A DNA stretch of 64,000 bases. Source: Streptomyces peucetius (lineage in GTDB: Bacteria > Actinomycetota > Actinomycetes > Streptomycetales > Streptomycetaceae). Of the stretch, positions 54,954-64,000 are shown in pieces. Where the stretch lies: positions 5,828,001-5,892,000 of the forward strand of contig NZ_CP107567.1 in NCBI RefSeq assembly GCF_025854275.1, read 5' to 3'. Within the stretch, counting starts at the first letter, position 1, and every line of letters begins with the position of its first letter. The translations under genes were made by a program, and so were the position numbers. The notes under the pieces are model-generated. The model had not been told where the DNA came from. It saw only the letters and a list, made by a program, of their open reading frames with translations, and searched no databases.

Positions 54954-56831
54954 CTATTCACGGTCTTCCGCGGTGGAACGGCGACGCATCGCGACGAACA
55001 GCCCGAGAGCGGCGGCGAGGACGACGGCCGCGCCGATCCCGACGACCACACCCATGGAGGAGCCGCTGTCGGAACCGCCGTCGGCCGCGGCCGGCTCGGC
55101 CGACCACCAGCTCCAGTAGCCGTCCTGACCGTAGATGTTGCCGGCCGCCTCCGGCATCGTCGTGATGGACTTGATCTGGTCCGTACGGTACGCCTCGACG
55201 GCGTTCGGGTACGCGAGGACATTCATGTAGCCCGTGTCGTACAGCCGCGACTGCATCTGCTTGACCAGGTCGGCGCGCTTGGCCGGGTCGTACTCCACGG
55301 CCTGCTTCGCGTACAGCTCGTCGAACTGCTTGTCGCAGATGAAGTTGTCCGTCGCGCCGGTGTCCTTGGGCGTGGCGGGCAGGGCCGCGCAGGTGTGGAT
55401 CGACAGGACGAAGTCCGGGTCCGGGTTGACGGACCAGCCGTCGAAGGCCAGGTCGTAGTCGCCCTTGAGCCACGGGTCGGAGACGTTGTCGAGGCACTCG
55501 ACCTTCAGCCCGATGCCGAGCTCGCCCCACCACTCCTGGAGGTACTTGCCGATCGCCTTGTCGTTCGGGTCGGTCGCGTGGCACAGGATGCGGAAGTCGA
55601 GCGGCTTGCCGTCCTTGCCGACGCGCTTGCCGCTGCCGTTCTTCTTGTAGCCGGCCTCGTCGAGGAACCGGGCGGCCTCCGCCGGGTCGTACGCGATCTT
55701 CTGGCTCGCCTCGGGCTTCCAGAAGTACGACTCGAAGCGCGGCGGGATGTAGCCCTCGCCCTCGACGGCGTGGCCCTGGAAGACCTTGTCGACGATCGTC
55801 GCCCGGTCGGTGGCGTGGAACAGTGCCTTGCGCACGGCCGGGTCGAGCAGCGCCTTGTGTCCGTTGCCGAACTTCTTGCCGTCCTTGGACTGCGCGCCCG
55901 GGTTGGTGGCGAGTGCGAAGAAGCGGCGGCCGGGAGCGTCGTTGACCTTGATGTTCTCGGCGTTCTTCAAGGCATCGGCCTGGGCCGGGGTGAGGCCCTG
56001 GACGAACGACACCTCGCCCTTCCGCAGGGCGGCGACCGCGGCGTCACCGTCCTTGTAGTACTTGAAGACCAGCTCGTCGAACTTGGGCGCCCCGCGCCAG
56101 AAGGTCTTGTTCGGCTCGAGCTTCAGATACTGGTCGACCTTGAAGTCCGTGATGACGAACGGGCCGTTGCCGACGATGGGGAACTGCTTGTCGTTGTTGA
56201 ACTTCGAGAAGTCGCCGACCTTCTCCCACACATGCTTCGGCACGATGGGGACGTCGAGCGCCGTCATCGTGGCCTGAGGCTTCTTCAGCTCGATGACCAG
56301 TGTCTTCGGGTCCGGCGCGGTGACCTTCTCGAAGTTGGCCGTGAAACTGCCGTTCGCGGTGGCCGCGTTCGGATCGGTCATCATCTTGTTGAACGTCCAG
56401 GCCGCGTCCTCGGCGGTGGCCGGCTTGCCGTCCGACCACTTGGAGTTGTCGCGGATGGTGAACGTCCACGTCAGCTTGTCCGGCGACGACTTCCACTCGG
56501 TGGCGAGACCCGGGATCGTGTGGCCGTCCTTGGGGTCGTAGGCGGTGAGGTACTCGTAGGCCAGACGGTGGATGGAAGTGCTCACCAGACGCTGGGCCAG
56601 GAACGGGCTCAGCGAGTCGATGCTCTGCGACACGGCGACGGTCAGGACCTGCTTGCCGTCGCCCTCTGCGGCCGCTCCCTTCGCCGTCTGCGCCCGCGCC
56701 TGTGGCTGCGCCTGGGCCTGGGGGACCACGGAGCCCGCCATCACCAGTGCGGAGGCCACGGCGCCAGTGGCCAGGACCAATCGGAAGCGGGGACGTTGCC
56801 GGGTGCTCTGGGGTGTTGCCGTTGTGACCAT
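54954..56831 (-). CDS. ABC importer solute-binding protein with C-terminal membrane anchor
   Basis: A 625-residue secreted peptide-binding protein (SBP family 5). ATG 56831 starts a signal sequence (VTTATPQSTRQRPRFRLVLA, then a hydrophobic core and AQAQPQ). The mature domain has TVAVSQSIDSLSPFLAQRLV, TWTFTIRDNSKWSDGKPATA and AVRKALFHATDRATIVDKVF. Unlike a typical lipoprotein it has no lipobox; instead, the end carries VVVGIGAAVVLAAALGLFVA followed by MRRR, a membrane helix with a positive tail. It is the first gene of the operon and binds the substrate, probably short peptides, for the permease pair. Confidence 0.92.
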   Translation of the reverse strand: MVTTATPQSTRQRPRFRLVLATGAVASALVMAGSVVPQAQAQPQARAQTAKGAAAEGDGKQVLTVAVSQSIDSLSPFLAQRLVSTSIHRLAYEYLTAYDPKDGHTIPGLATEWKSSPDKLTWTFTIRDNSKWSDGKPATAEDAAWTFNKMMTDPNAATANGSFTANFEKVTAPDPKTLVIELKKPQATMTALDVPIVPKHVWEKVGDFSKFNNDKQFPIVGNGPFVITDFKVDQYLKLEPNKTFWRGAPKFDELVFKYYKDGDAAVAALRKGEVSFVQGLTPAQADALKNAENIKVNDAPGRRFFALATNPGAQSKDGKKFGNGHKALLDPAVRKALFHATDRATIVDKVFQGHAVEGEGYIPPRFESYFWKPEASQKIAYDPAEAARFLDEAGYKKNGSGKRVGKDGKPLDFRILCHATDPNDKAIGKYLQEWWGELGIGLKVECLDNVSDPWLKGDYDLAFDGWSVNPDPDFVLSIHTCAALPATPKDTGATDNFICDKQFDELYAKQAVEYDPAKRADLVKQMQSRLYDTGYMNVLAYPNAVEAYRTDQIKSITTMPEAAGNIYGQDGYWSWWSAEPAAADGGSDSGSSMGVVVGIGAAVVLAAALGLFVAMRRRSTAEDRE

Positions 56832-56974
56832 GGACAGTGACCTCGCGTCATTACTCGCACGGAGAGGGCGGGTTGGTGATCTCAGGTTCGCCAGCTGGTG
56901 AAGCGAAGGTTTATCAGGGTGGTCATGCCGCGTCAACGGCCGCTCAAACCCCGTGTGGGCTGCGGGAATGCGAC

Positions 56975-57008
56975 GAGGACCCGCACCGGTGAGCCGGTGC
57001 GGGTCCTC
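56975..57008 (-). terminator. 15-bp hairpin between the ESX gene and the importer operon
   Basis: GAGGACCCGCACCGG (56975-56989) pairs perfectly with CCGGTGCGGGTCCTC (56994-57008) around TGAG. It lies 22 bases after the stop of the leftward ESX-cluster gene. No T-run. Confidence 0.75.
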
Positions 57009-57030
57009 ATTGGTTCAGACCTCTGTCGCT

Positions 57031-60000
57031 CTACTGCTGAGGGGCTGGCGGCGCCTGCGGAGGCTGCTGCTGCGGCCAGCCGGCCGGCGGGAAATGACCG
57101 GGCGGAACCTGACCCTGCGCATCGGGTCCGCCGGCTCCCGGAGGCGGCGGACCGGCGGGGTTCGCCGGGGGCTGCGCCTGGGAGGGAGGCGGCTGCTGCT
57201 GCCATCCCTGCGGCGGGTATCCCTGCTGCGGCCCGCCGTACGGGGGCGGCGGCTGCTGAGGATGCTGCGGGGGATAGGGCTGATGCGGCTGCTGAGGGTG
57301 TTGCGGATGCTGAGGCTGAGACGGATACGGCTGCCCCGGCATCGGCTGCCCGGGCTGTTGCTGTCCGTGTTGTGGCTGGCCCTGCCACGGCCCCTGACCG
57401 TGGCCCGGCATCGGCGGCGCGGCCTGCGGCGGCGGGTTGCCGTCCGCCGTCCAGAGCCCCTGCTGCTGCTGGGCGCGCACGAAGTCCTCCGCGATCATTG
57501 CGGAGAGGTTGAAGTACGCCTCACGGGTCTTGGGCCGCATCATGTCGAGGTCGACCTCCGCGCCCGCCGCGAGGTGCTCGTCGAACGGCACGACCACCAC
57601 GCCGCGGCAGCGGGTCTGGAAGTGCTGCACGATGTCGTCGACCTTGATCATCTTGCCGGTCTCGCGGACACCGGAGATGACCGTGATCGAACGCTGCACC
57701 AACTCCGCGTATCCGTGGGCGGACAGCCAGTCCAGCGTCGTCGACGCGCTGCTCGCGCCGTCGACGGACGGCGTCGAAATGATGATCAGCTGGTCGGCGA
57801 GGTCCAGCACCCCGCGCATCGCGCTGTAGAGCAGGCCCGTGCCCGAGTCGGTGAGGATGATCGGGTACTGCTTGCCCAGCACGTCGATCGCGCGCCGGTA
57901 GTCCTCGTCGTTGAACGTCGTCGAGACGGCCGGGTCCACGTCGTTGGCGATGATCTCCAGACCGGAGGGCGCCTGCGAGGTGAAGCGGCGGATGTCCATG
58001 TACGAGTTGAGATACGGGATCGCCTGGACCAGGTCACGGATGGTGGCCCCGGTCTCGCGGCGCACCCGGCGGCCCAGGGTGCCGGCGTCCGGGTTGGCGT
58101 CGATCGCCAGGATCTTGTCCTGCCGCTCCGTGGCCAGCGTCGAGCCCAGCGCCGTGGTCGTCGTCGTCTTGCCGACACCGCCCTTGAGGGAGATGACCGC
58201 GATCCGGTAGCAGGACAGCACCGGCGTACGGATCAGGTCGAGCTTCCGCTGCCGCTCGGCCTCCTCCTTCTTGCCGCCGAGCTTGAAGCGGGCGGCGCCG
58301 GAGGGGTTACGGCTCGACTTGGGCTTCTGCTTGTTGTTGCGCAGCAGCCGGTCGGAGGACAGCTCGACGGCCGCCGTGTAGCCGAGCGGAGCGCCCGGCA
58401 CCGAACGCTCGCGCTGGTCGTGCGTGACGGGCGTGGGCCAGGCCCCGCCGGTCCGCGGGTCGACGGGCGGACCGGGCGTCTGGGGCTGCCAGGGCTGTCC
58501 CGGCTGCTGCCCGCCCTGCTGTTGAGGGATCTGGGGCGGCTGGCCCTGCGGCGGCTGCCCCTGGGGCGGCTGGGCGGCCTGCGGGGGCAGCGGCGCGGGC
58601 GGTGCGCCTGCGCCGGGCTGTCCGGGCTGCTGTCCCGGCTGCGGGAAGCCGTAGCCCCCTTGCGGGGCCGCGGCGCCGGGGACGGGCGCCCCGGGCACGG
58701 GCTGTCCGGGCTGCTGCCCGGAGCCGGCCTGCTGCTGCGGGAAGCCGTAACCACCCTGCGGCGCGGGTGCACCGGGGACGGGCGCGGCCGGCGGCAACGG
58801 CGCCCCGGGTACGGGCTGTCCGGGTACGGCGGGACCGGCCTGCTGCGGGAAGCCGTAGCCGCCCTGGGGCTGGCCGGGGGCGGCCTGCTGCGGGAACCCG
58901 TAACCACCCTGGGGCGCGGGCGCGGGCGCAGTTGCGGCGGGGCCGGTGGGCTGCCCGGGCTGTTGTCCCGGCTGGGGGAAGCCGTAGCCGCCCGGCTGCC
59001 CCGGTGCCTGCGCGGCGGGGTCCGCACCCGGCGCTGCGGATGCCGGCCACTGCGGCGCGGCCGTCGGAGCGGCCGGCTGGAACTCCGGCGGGAGCGGCGG
59101 CAGTCCGCTGCCCTGCGCGGTCGGCGCCCAGGGCTGACCCGCAGTGGGGGAGTCCTGGGGCTCCGCGGGAGCCGGCGGGACGTCGTGAGGGGCGTCCTCG
59201 GAGGCGGGAGCCGCGGCGTCGGCGGGCTCGTCGTCCGCGGCGGGATCCGTGCCCGCAGCGGCGCCCGGGTGAGGCGCGTCGGCGCTGTCGTCGGTGCCGG
59301 TGTCGGTGCCGGTGTCCCGGTCGTGTGCCGAGGCCTCGCCGGACGTGCCGAGGGGCGCGGGTCCAGGTGCCGCGTCGCCGCCGGAGCCACCTGAGGTGTC
59401 AGAGGTGTCGGAGTCGGCAGAGCCGTCCACGCCGCGGCCGGCGTCACCGGCCTCGCCGTCACCGTCCGCGCTGCCGTCCTCGGACGCGGCGTCGTGCGAC
59501 CCTTCCGCGGACCCGCGAGTCTCCGTCTCTGCGTCCGTACGGGACTCCGGGGCCGGATCCGTCTCCCCCCGGGCCTGCGTTCCTTCGGTGGAGCCGTCCG
59601 CCCCGCCCGCCTCGGCCGCGGTCCGCTCGGCGATCTCACGCTGCAGCGCGCCGGGGGAGAAGCGCATGGTGGCGCCGCTCTCCACGTCACCGCCGCCCCC
59701 GAAGGACTGCCACGACAACTCCGGTTCCTCCGGCGCCGCGGACGCGTTCGCGGGCTCCGGAGCCGCGGTCGGCCCGGGGACCTGCTCCGCATCCGGTGCG
59801 GGCGCGGGCGCCGGTACGGCCGGAGGCACGGCGGCCGCGGGTTCCTGCGGCGTGGAGGGCGCCGGTGCGGACGGCGCCGGCGTGGGCGTCCAGTTCGGCT
59901 CGTAGCCGCTCCCCGCCGGAAGTCCCGGCACGGCCACGGGCGCACCCTGCGGCGGAGGTGGCACAGGCGCCTGCTGTCCGGTGCCCCCGCCGGAGGTGTC

Positions 60001-60138
60001 GCCCGCCGCGTTCTGCGTGTACCAGGCAGGCGGGGTGTAGTCGATGGTGAACTCACCCGTCATCTCTGCGGGCTCCGCGTCGGACTCGTCGACGGGAATG
60101 TTCCAGCCCCCGTGGATGTCGTCCCGATCGCCGTTCAC
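57031..60138 (-). CDS. ESX-cluster ParA/EspI-like ATPase with long Pro/Gln-rich N-terminal arm
   Basis: A 1035-residue protein. Residues about 1-600 are low complexity, first acidic Ala/Ser/Asp-rich and then Pro/Gly/Gln-rich ([18 protein letters not shown] repeats). From about residue 650 there is a ParA/MinD-like ATPase: deviant Walker [53 protein letters not shown] and [15 protein letters not shown] second Pro/Gln-rich tail ends the protein. This matches the ESX/type VII associated MinD-like (EspI) proteins of Streptomyces (SCO5717 type). The GTG at 60138 has AGGAGG 6 bases upstream; an ATG at 60063 ([10 protein letters not shown]) is an alternative. It faces away from eccB. Confidence 0.9.
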   Translation of the reverse strand: MNGDRDDIHGGWNIPVDESDAEPAEMTGEFTIDYTPPAWYTQNAAGDTSGGGTGQQAPVPPPPQGAPVAVPGLPAGSGYEPNWTPTPAPSAPAPSTPQEPAAAVPPAVPAPAPAPDAEQVPGPTAAPEPANASAAPEEPELSWQSFGGGGDVESGATMRFSPGALQREIAERTAAEAGGADGSTEGTQARGETDPAPESRTDAETETRGSAEGSHDAASEDGSADGDGEAGDAGRGVDGSADSDTSDTSGGSGGDAAPGPAPLGTSGEASAHDRDTGTDTGTDDSADAPHPGAAAGTDPAADDEPADAAAPASEDAPHDVPPAPAEPQDSPTAGQPWAPTAQGSGLPPLPPEFQPAAPTAAPQWPASAAPGADPAAQAPGQPGGYGFPQPGQQPGQPTGPAATAPAPAPQGGYGFPQQAAPGQPQGGYGFPQQAGPAVPGQPVPGAPLPPAAPVPGAPAPQGGYGFPQQQAGSGQQPGQPVPGAPVPGAAAPQGGYGFPQPGQQPGQPGAGAPPAPLPPQAAQPPQGQPPQGQPPQIPQQQGGQQPGQPWQPQTPGPPVDPRTGGAWPTPVTHDQRERSVPGAPLGYTAAVELSSDRLLRNNKQKPKSSRNPSGAARFKLGGKKEEAERQRKLDLIRTPVLSCYRIAVISLKGGVGKTTTTTALGSTLATERQDKILAIDANPDAGTLGRRVRRETGATIRDLVQAIPYLNSYMDIRRFTSQAPSGLEIIANDVDPAVSTTFNDEDYRRAIDVLGKQYPIILTDSGTGLLYSAMRGVLDLADQLIIISTPSVDGASSASTTLDWLSAHGYAELVQRSITVISGVRETGKMIKVDDIVQHFQTRCRGVVVVPFDEHLAAGAEVDLDMMRPKTREAYFNLSAMIAEDFVRAQQQQGLWTADGNPPPQAAPPMPGHGQGPWQGQPQHGQQQPGQPMPGQPYPSQPQHPQHPQQPHQPYPPQHPQQPPPPYGGPQQGYPPQGWQQQPPPSQAQPPANPAGPPPPGAGGPDAQGQVPPGHFPPAGWPQQQPPQAPPAPQQ

Positions 60139-60508
60139 TTTGCCTCCTGGTGTGGTCGAGCACCCTTGTGCCGTCGTGGGTGGGGGCCACCGCCTTCTTC
60201 GGATCGGCCCGGCTCTCCCCCTGGGACGCGGCCGGCATGCGCGCAGGTTCTTCCGCCGTGCCCCGACCCACCCTAATCGCCGACCACGCCACTACGGCAG
60301 GCCCGTCCGGCCGTCGGCCGCTGTCCCGTACATCACGCCTTGCCCCCAGGTGACCCGCGTACACCGGAGAGTCAGAAGTCCGGCGGGGCAAACCGGCACA
60401 CACCGAACGGAACCGTCCCGCCCGGTCCGCCCGCCGGGCGCTCCCCAACGATCCGGTCTCGGCGCCGGTGGCCACCTACCGCGCGACGGCATCCGGCCGG
60501 GAAACGCC
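60139..60508. other. Gap between two leftward ESX-cluster genes
   Basis: Together with the following terminator this is 444 bases without a gene. It should hold the promoter of the ParA-like gene. No clear -10 box, coding frame or RNA gene is visible. Confidence 0.4.
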
Positions 60509-60550
60509 GAGGCCGGAAACCGTGCCCGTGGGCCAACGGCTTCCGGCCTC
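60509..60550 (-). terminator. Terminator of the DUF397 gene
   Basis: A 14-bp stem, GAGGCCGGAAACCG (60509-60522) with CGGCTTCCGGCCTC (60537-60550), has one mismatch and a 14-base loop, 33 bases after the DUF397 stop. Confidence 0.6.
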
Positions 60551-60582
60551 GCAGAGGGTGGGTCGCGTCACCGGTCGGCGCC

Positions 60583-60816
60583 TCAGCGCAGATCGAACTC
60601 GCCGTCGCGAGCGCCGAGCACGAAAGCGCGCCACTCGGCTTCGGTGTAACGCAGCACCGTGTCGTGGTCCAAGGACGATCGCATGGCGACGGCCCCACCG
60701 GGGAGATGGGCGATCTCCACCCGCTCCTCGTCCGGGCTCGTGCCGGGGGCGCCCTGCCACTCGACTCCGGAGATGTCGAGGGCGTACAGCTCGTCCTTCT
60801 CCTGCTGGCTCCCCAT
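60583..60816 (-). CDS. DUF397 domain protein
   Basis: A 77-residue protein: YALDISGVEWQGAPGTSPDE, VEIAHLPGGAVAMRSSLDHD and YTEAEWRAFVLGARDGEFDL, which are the DUF397 motifs. DUF397 proteins are small actinobacterial proteins usually paired with Xre-type regulators and can act as their antagonists, but no Xre gene is adjacent. ATG at 60816 follows AAGGAAG. It lies within the ESX cluster, where this gene is also found in other Streptomyces as I recall. Confidence 0.88.
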   Translation of the reverse strand: MGSQQEKDELYALDISGVEWQGAPGTSPDEERVEIAHLPGGAVAMRSSLDHDTVLRYTEAEWRAFVLGARDGEFDLR

Positions 60817-61015
60817 GGTCCAACTTCCTTTCGGTAAAAGCCGAGATGAACGTGCCCCGTAAGCCGAAGGGGCGGTGGACAGCCGAGTGCCCCAACCCCT
60901 CGCCCACGGCATCCTAGGCCAGCTCAGCCACAGGGGACGGGCGTCGGCGGGACTGTCCACCATGGGGGTGACGCGGGGGTCCGGCTGCCCTTGCCCGCGC
61001 CGCGGGCAAGGGGCG

Positions 61016-61732
61016 TCAGTCCATCCGGCGGGCAACTCCCAGAAGACCGGTCTCCACGTCCGTACCGCTCGTCAGCACCCAGTGACGTTCCCGTCCCGAG
61101 CACCACAGGGTCACACCGTCCGCGAGAGTCGGCAGAGCGTCGCTCTCGCCCTTGCTCAGCCCGAGGATCCGTCCGATCTGCGCGGCTTCCTGCGGTGAGA
61201 CCCGCTGGATGCCGACCATGGTCGCGTCGCGCAGGAGCCGGGGTGCCACCGGGCTCAGGTACGGCAGCAGCGTCAGCACGGACTGCCAGGGTGAGGAGAC
61301 GACGCGACCGCGCGGTGGCCGCATGCCGCAGTCCCTCACGACGACCACCGGACTTCCCACCGTCGCACCCATCGGCGGCACACGGCCCACGTCGTGGAGC
61401 GTGATGCACTGCAGGCCGGCGCCCGCCGCCTGCGCCAGGCCGGTCCACTCCTGGGGGCGGCCGGTTTCCACGGCGACCCGAGCGCCCGTGCCCGCCGCGC
61501 GCAGCGCCAGCACCTGGGCCGTCCAGAGACCGCCGATCAGCAGCACCTCGTACGGAGTCGAACGGTGGAAGCCCACGATCTGCGGACGGCCCTCCGCGTC
61601 GTCACCGATCACGACGCCGTCGTCGCCGACCGGCAGGGAAAGCGCGCCGAGGTGATCAGCGGCCATGGTGTGACCGGCGTGACGGGGGCCGAGAACTCCC
61701 CGCAGCGCACGCTTCGTCGCGGACCGGGCCAT
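61016..61732 (-). CDS. ESX-cluster protein of unknown function
   Basis: A 238-residue soluble protein. It begins ARSATKRALRGVLGPRHAGH and contains STPYEVLLIGGLWTAQVLAL and ALRAAGTGARVAVETGRPQE, VVVVRDCGMRPPRGRVVSSP and ATMVGIQRVSPQEAAQIGRI. Ala/Gly/Val-rich strands and helices suggest an alpha/beta domain, possibly a nucleotide-fold without obvious P-loop. The ATG at 61732 overlaps the eccE stop (ATGA), so it is translated together with EccE and is probably a partner or chaperone of the secretion complex. Confidence 0.85.
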   Translation of the reverse strand: MARSATKRALRGVLGPRHAGHTMAADHLGALSLPVGDDGVVIGDDAEGRPQIVGFHRSTPYEVLLIGGLWTAQVLALRAAGTGARVAVETGRPQEWTGLAQAAGAGLQCITLHDVGRVPPMGATVGSPVVVVRDCGMRPPRGRVVSSPWQSVLTLLPYLSPVAPRLLRDATMVGIQRVSPQEAAQIGRILGLSKGESDALPTLADGVTLWCSGRERHWVLTSGTDVETGLLGVARRMD

Positions 61733-63069
61733 CAGCGGGCACCTCCCAGCGGCAGCGTCGCCAGCACACCGGGCAGTTGCTCCCGGTCCAGGCGTACGAG
61801 TCCGACCTTCGCCGACCGTGCGGCCTGCTCCAACACGCGCCGGACGCCGACCAGTTCGGTGTCGGAGCCGCCCGTGACACGCACGTGCCCACCCACGTCG
61901 ATGGTTCCCTGGCGGGTGCCGCGGCGCACCGTGAGACTGAAGGTCGTCGCGTAGGCCGGAGCCGCCGTGAGCAGCGACACCAGTTTCGGCAGCGGTGTCG
62001 CGCCACGGCCCAGGTCCGGCCAGCGGCCCACCGCGTAGGTGGTGTGCCACCGGTCGTCGCACCGCCAGACGCGCGCCGTCTCCGCGGTACGCCGCTGCTG
62101 CGCCGTATCCGGACCGCCGGGACGCGCAGACAGCCGCGGGCTCGCGCATGTGGCAGTCGCCATGGTGGAGTTCAGCTCCTCCTGGTCCAGCACCACGGCC
62201 TGGAATCCCGCACCGGTGATACGGCTCGCCACGTGGTCCGCCATGCGGACCAGGCACCGCTGGGCGCCTGCGATGCCGCCGCCACGCGCCTCGACTGCCT
62301 CCCGGCAGAGTTCCGGATCGAGCTTGACGGCCACCCACGTCATCCTCAGCGCGGGCGCACCGGTCCGCTCCTGGAGCGGGGCGTAGGACAGCCGGGCCAC
62401 CGCCTGCTGCGGCAGATGCGGCGCGGGGGCCGAACGCACCTGCTGGACCAGCTGCGCCGACTCCAGGACGATGTCGTCCACTTCCAGGGCGTCACCGAGC
62501 AGGGACAGGGACAGCGCGCGGGCTCCGGAGGCAGGGCGCAGTGCGGCCCCGCTCGCCTCCACACGCACCACCGCGGTCAGGAACGTGCCGTCGCCGAGCA
62601 TTCCTACGGTGCGGCGCTCGCGGTCGACATAGGGGAAGGGCCGGATCCCGGGCACTGCCTCCACGACGGGCGCGAGCGAGGCGTCCACATCTGCTGCGGA
62701 GGGCGCGGAGGCGCGCCTGCGTGATCGCAGTGCCACAACTGTGGCGAGCCAGTCCGGCAGGGCATGACCGCGGCGGCGTATCACCGCCAGCAGTACCAGC
62801 ACGGAGCCGACGGAGCAGGTGGGGATCAGCCAGAGACCGCCGAGCGCGACTCCCACGGCCGCCAGCGCGAGCCCGCCCTCGACGAGCACCAGCTGCCGCA
62901 ACTCGACGGGTCCCACCCGGCTCGTACGGGAAAGGGTGCGCAGAGTGGTCGACGCCGGGACGGACTGCGGCGCAGCCGACGGGGCTGCGTTGCGGCGTTG
63001 CCGTCGGGAATTGCCAGGGGCTTGAGCGGGAGTCCGCCCAGTTCGCGTGCGAGTCGCGGTACTCATCAC
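61732..63069 (-). CDS. eccE: Type VII secretion protein EccE
   Basis: A 445-residue membrane protein of the ESX core complex. After a Arg/Ser-rich cytoplasmic start come two membrane helices (VEGGLALAAVGVALGGLWLI and CSVGSVLVLLAVI) and then the soluble EccE domain (PFPYVDRERRTVGMLGDGTF, LMVR-like TWVAVKLDPELCREAVEARG, FQAVVLDQEELNSTM). ATG 63069 has a second ATG immediately downstream. The gene is divergent from eccB across about 180 bases, and its stop overlaps the next gene. Confidence 0.9.
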   Translation of the reverse strand: MMSTATRTRTGRTPAQAPGNSRRQRRNAAPSAAPQSVPASTTLRTLSRTSRVGPVELRQLVLVEGGLALAAVGVALGGLWLIPTCSVGSVLVLLAVIRRRGHALPDWLATVVALRSRRRASAPSAADVDASLAPVVEAVPGIRPFPYVDRERRTVGMLGDGTFLTAVVRVEASGAALRPASGARALSLSLLGDALEVDDIVLESAQLVQQVRSAPAPHLPQQAVARLSYAPLQERTGAPALRMTWVAVKLDPELCREAVEARGGGIAGAQRCLVRMADHVASRITGAGFQAVVLDQEELNSTMATATCASPRLSARPGGPDTAQQRRTAETARVWRCDDRWHTTYAVGRWPDLGRGATPLPKLVSLLTAAPAYATTFSLTVRRGTRQGTIDVGGHVRVTGGSDTELVGVRRVLEQAARSAKVGLVRLDREQLPGVLATLPLGGAR

Positions 63070-63248
63070 CGCGTTGCCCCCTCGTGTCCGTAATTACCAG
63101 AAATCCAATGGACGTTGACCGGGCGATCACCCTACCTGAGCAGTGGGGCGCAAGCGCCAGCAGGCATAGTAGGGGCTCGGTACGACGGCAGGCCGTCTCG
63201 ATGAGTGTGGGAACCTGGTCGCCCAGCGGGGAGAGGGACAGCGGACAG
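63070..63248. promoter_or_regulatory. Shared divergent promoter region of eccE and eccB
   Basis: 179 bases between two divergent ESX genes must hold both promoters. It has an AT-richer core (CCGTAATTACCAGAAATCCA near 63090-63110) and a GCATAGTAGGGG motif near 63165, which could be -10 elements. No operator is proven. Confidence 0.45.
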
Positions 63249-64000
63249 ATGGCATCACGACGGGACGAACTCAACGCCTACACCTTCGCGAAGCGAAGGC
63301 TGATCGCGCAGTTCCTCCAGCCGAATGCGACCGGTTCCGAGGAGAGTGCCCCCCGCCCGCTGCGTGCCGTGGTCCCGGGCGTCATCGTGGGCGTCGTGAT
63401 TCTGGCGGTATTCGGTGCGTGGGGAATGTTCAAGCCCGTCGCACCGAAGGACTGGAACGCGCCCGGCGAGAACGTCATCATCGCCAGCAAGTCCACCACC
63501 CGTTACGTGGTCCTGAAGACGGATGGCAAGACGCAGCTCCATCCGGTGCTGAACATGTCCTCGGCCAAGCTCCTGCTCAACCCCGACAAGGGCAAGGTCA
63601 TCAACGTCGACGAGTCGGTGCTCGACAGCGGCAAGATCCCCCACGGCGCCACCCTCGGCATTCCGTATGCGCCCGACCGGCTCCCCGACGCGAAGCAGGC
63701 GGGCGCCGCGAAGCGTTGGGCGGTGTGCGAGCGGCCGGGCGAGGGCGGCCGGGCCATCCAGAAAGCGGCGTTCGTCTTCGCCGAGCGCGAGCAGAACAAG
63801 ACCGAGGGGACCAACCGCCTGAGCGGCGGCGAGCTGATCTACGCCGAGGGCCCGGACAAGGTCCGCTACGTGATCGATGCCGCCGGCACCGCCTACCCCG
63901 TCGCGGACGACGAACTGCTCCTGCGCCAACTGGTCGGCCAGGGCCGCGTACCCCAGCGGGTCTCCAGGGCGTGGCTGGACACCCTGCACAAGGGCGACAG
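63249..64000 (+). CDS. eccB: Type VII secretion protein EccB (cut by window edge)
   Basis: The first 250 residues of EccB. The start is ASRRDELNAYTFAKRRLIAQ, the conserved cytoplasmic arm. One membrane helix follows (VVPGVIVGVVILAVFGAWGM), then the periplasmic-type repeat domain (VIIASKSTTRYVVLKTDGKT with LHPVLNMSSAKLLLN, the family's R4-type motif), and GTNRLSGGELIYAEGPDKVR. EccB anchors the ESX secretion complex in the membrane. ATG 63249 has GCGGACAG upstream, and the gene runs past base 64000. Confidence 0.95.
   Translation, partial: MASRRDELNAYTFAKRRLIAQFLQPNATGSEESAPRPLRAVVPGVIVGVVILAVFGAWGMFKPVAPKDWNAPGENVIIASKSTTRYVVLKTDGKTQLHPVLNMSSAKLLLNPDKGKVINVDESVLDSGKIPHGATLGIPYAPDRLPDAKQAGAAKRWAVCERPGEGGRAIQKAAFVFAEREQNKTEGTNRLSGGELIYAEGPDKVRYVIDAAGTAYPVADDELLLRQLVGQGRVPQRVSRAWLDTLHKGD

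Noticed and set aside
53727..56840. 1037-residue plus-strand open frame opposite the ABC importer genes
   Set aside because: The minus strand has signal peptide, helices and EAA loops of the importer; the plus frame has none.
60044..60649. Plus-strand ORF in the gap before the ParA-like gene
   Set aside because: Arg/Pro-rich shadow translation with no domain and no ribosome site.

Overview
The window is high-GC actinobacterial DNA with the codon use, GTG starts and gene content of Streptomyces. The core gene order (dxr, a site-2 protease gene and ispG; then proS; rimP-nusA-ylxR-infB-DUF503-rbfA-truB-ribF; then a type VII secretion cluster) is the arrangement I know from Streptomyces chromosomes such as S. 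coelicolor. No rRNA, intact tRNA or CRISPR array was found.

Left part (1-6.4 kb): the 3' end of an unidentified gene, a PucR-family regulator, a degraded His-rich gene, an EamA exporter and an aldehyde dehydrogenase (a set plausibly linked to amine or polyamine use), then a degraded site with an integrase relic and the 3' end of a tRNA. At 6.4-12.6 kb is a secreted protease module: an S8 subtilase and an M36 fungalysin-type protease in one operon, divergent from a LuxR-type regulator.

The accessory zone (12.6-26.7 kb) is full of broken genes. It holds a DUF2236 (MpaB-like) oxygenase relic, an RsbQ/RsbP-like pair (alpha/beta hydrolase with two single-base deletions, plus PAS-PP2C phosphatase), a small unknown protein, a SUKH-like protein, an IS5-type element, an AraC regulator with a cupin gene, a deleted IS630 transposase joined to a truncated RHS gene, and a Hint-toxin end whose stop overlaps the start of a candidate immunity gene. 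A decayed penicillin-binding protein gene closes the zone.

The core (26.8-50.5 kb) encodes an acyl-CoA dehydrogenase, the MEP isoprenoid enzymes Dxr and IspG around an intramembrane protease, two GNAT proteins, ProS, a kinase-fold protein lacking its catalytic residues, a DUF4439 protein with a Tat lipoprotein, and the transcription/translation operon from rimP to truB. A 1219-residue protein with a degenerate trypsin-like domain and a STAND-like ATPase lies before ribF. Long inverted repeats and a shared 28-base repeat fill the gaps after proS and ribF.

The right end (51-64 kb) has a five-gene oligopeptide ABC importer read leftward with overlapping genes, then part of an ESX/type VII cluster: a Pro/Gln-rich ParA-like ATPase, a DUF397 protein, an unknown protein, EccE, and a divergent EccB cut by the window edge.

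Frameshifts occur only in accessory genes. The core genes are intact, so decay is more likely than general sequencing error, although several breaks are one-base changes in short homopolymers and should be checked.
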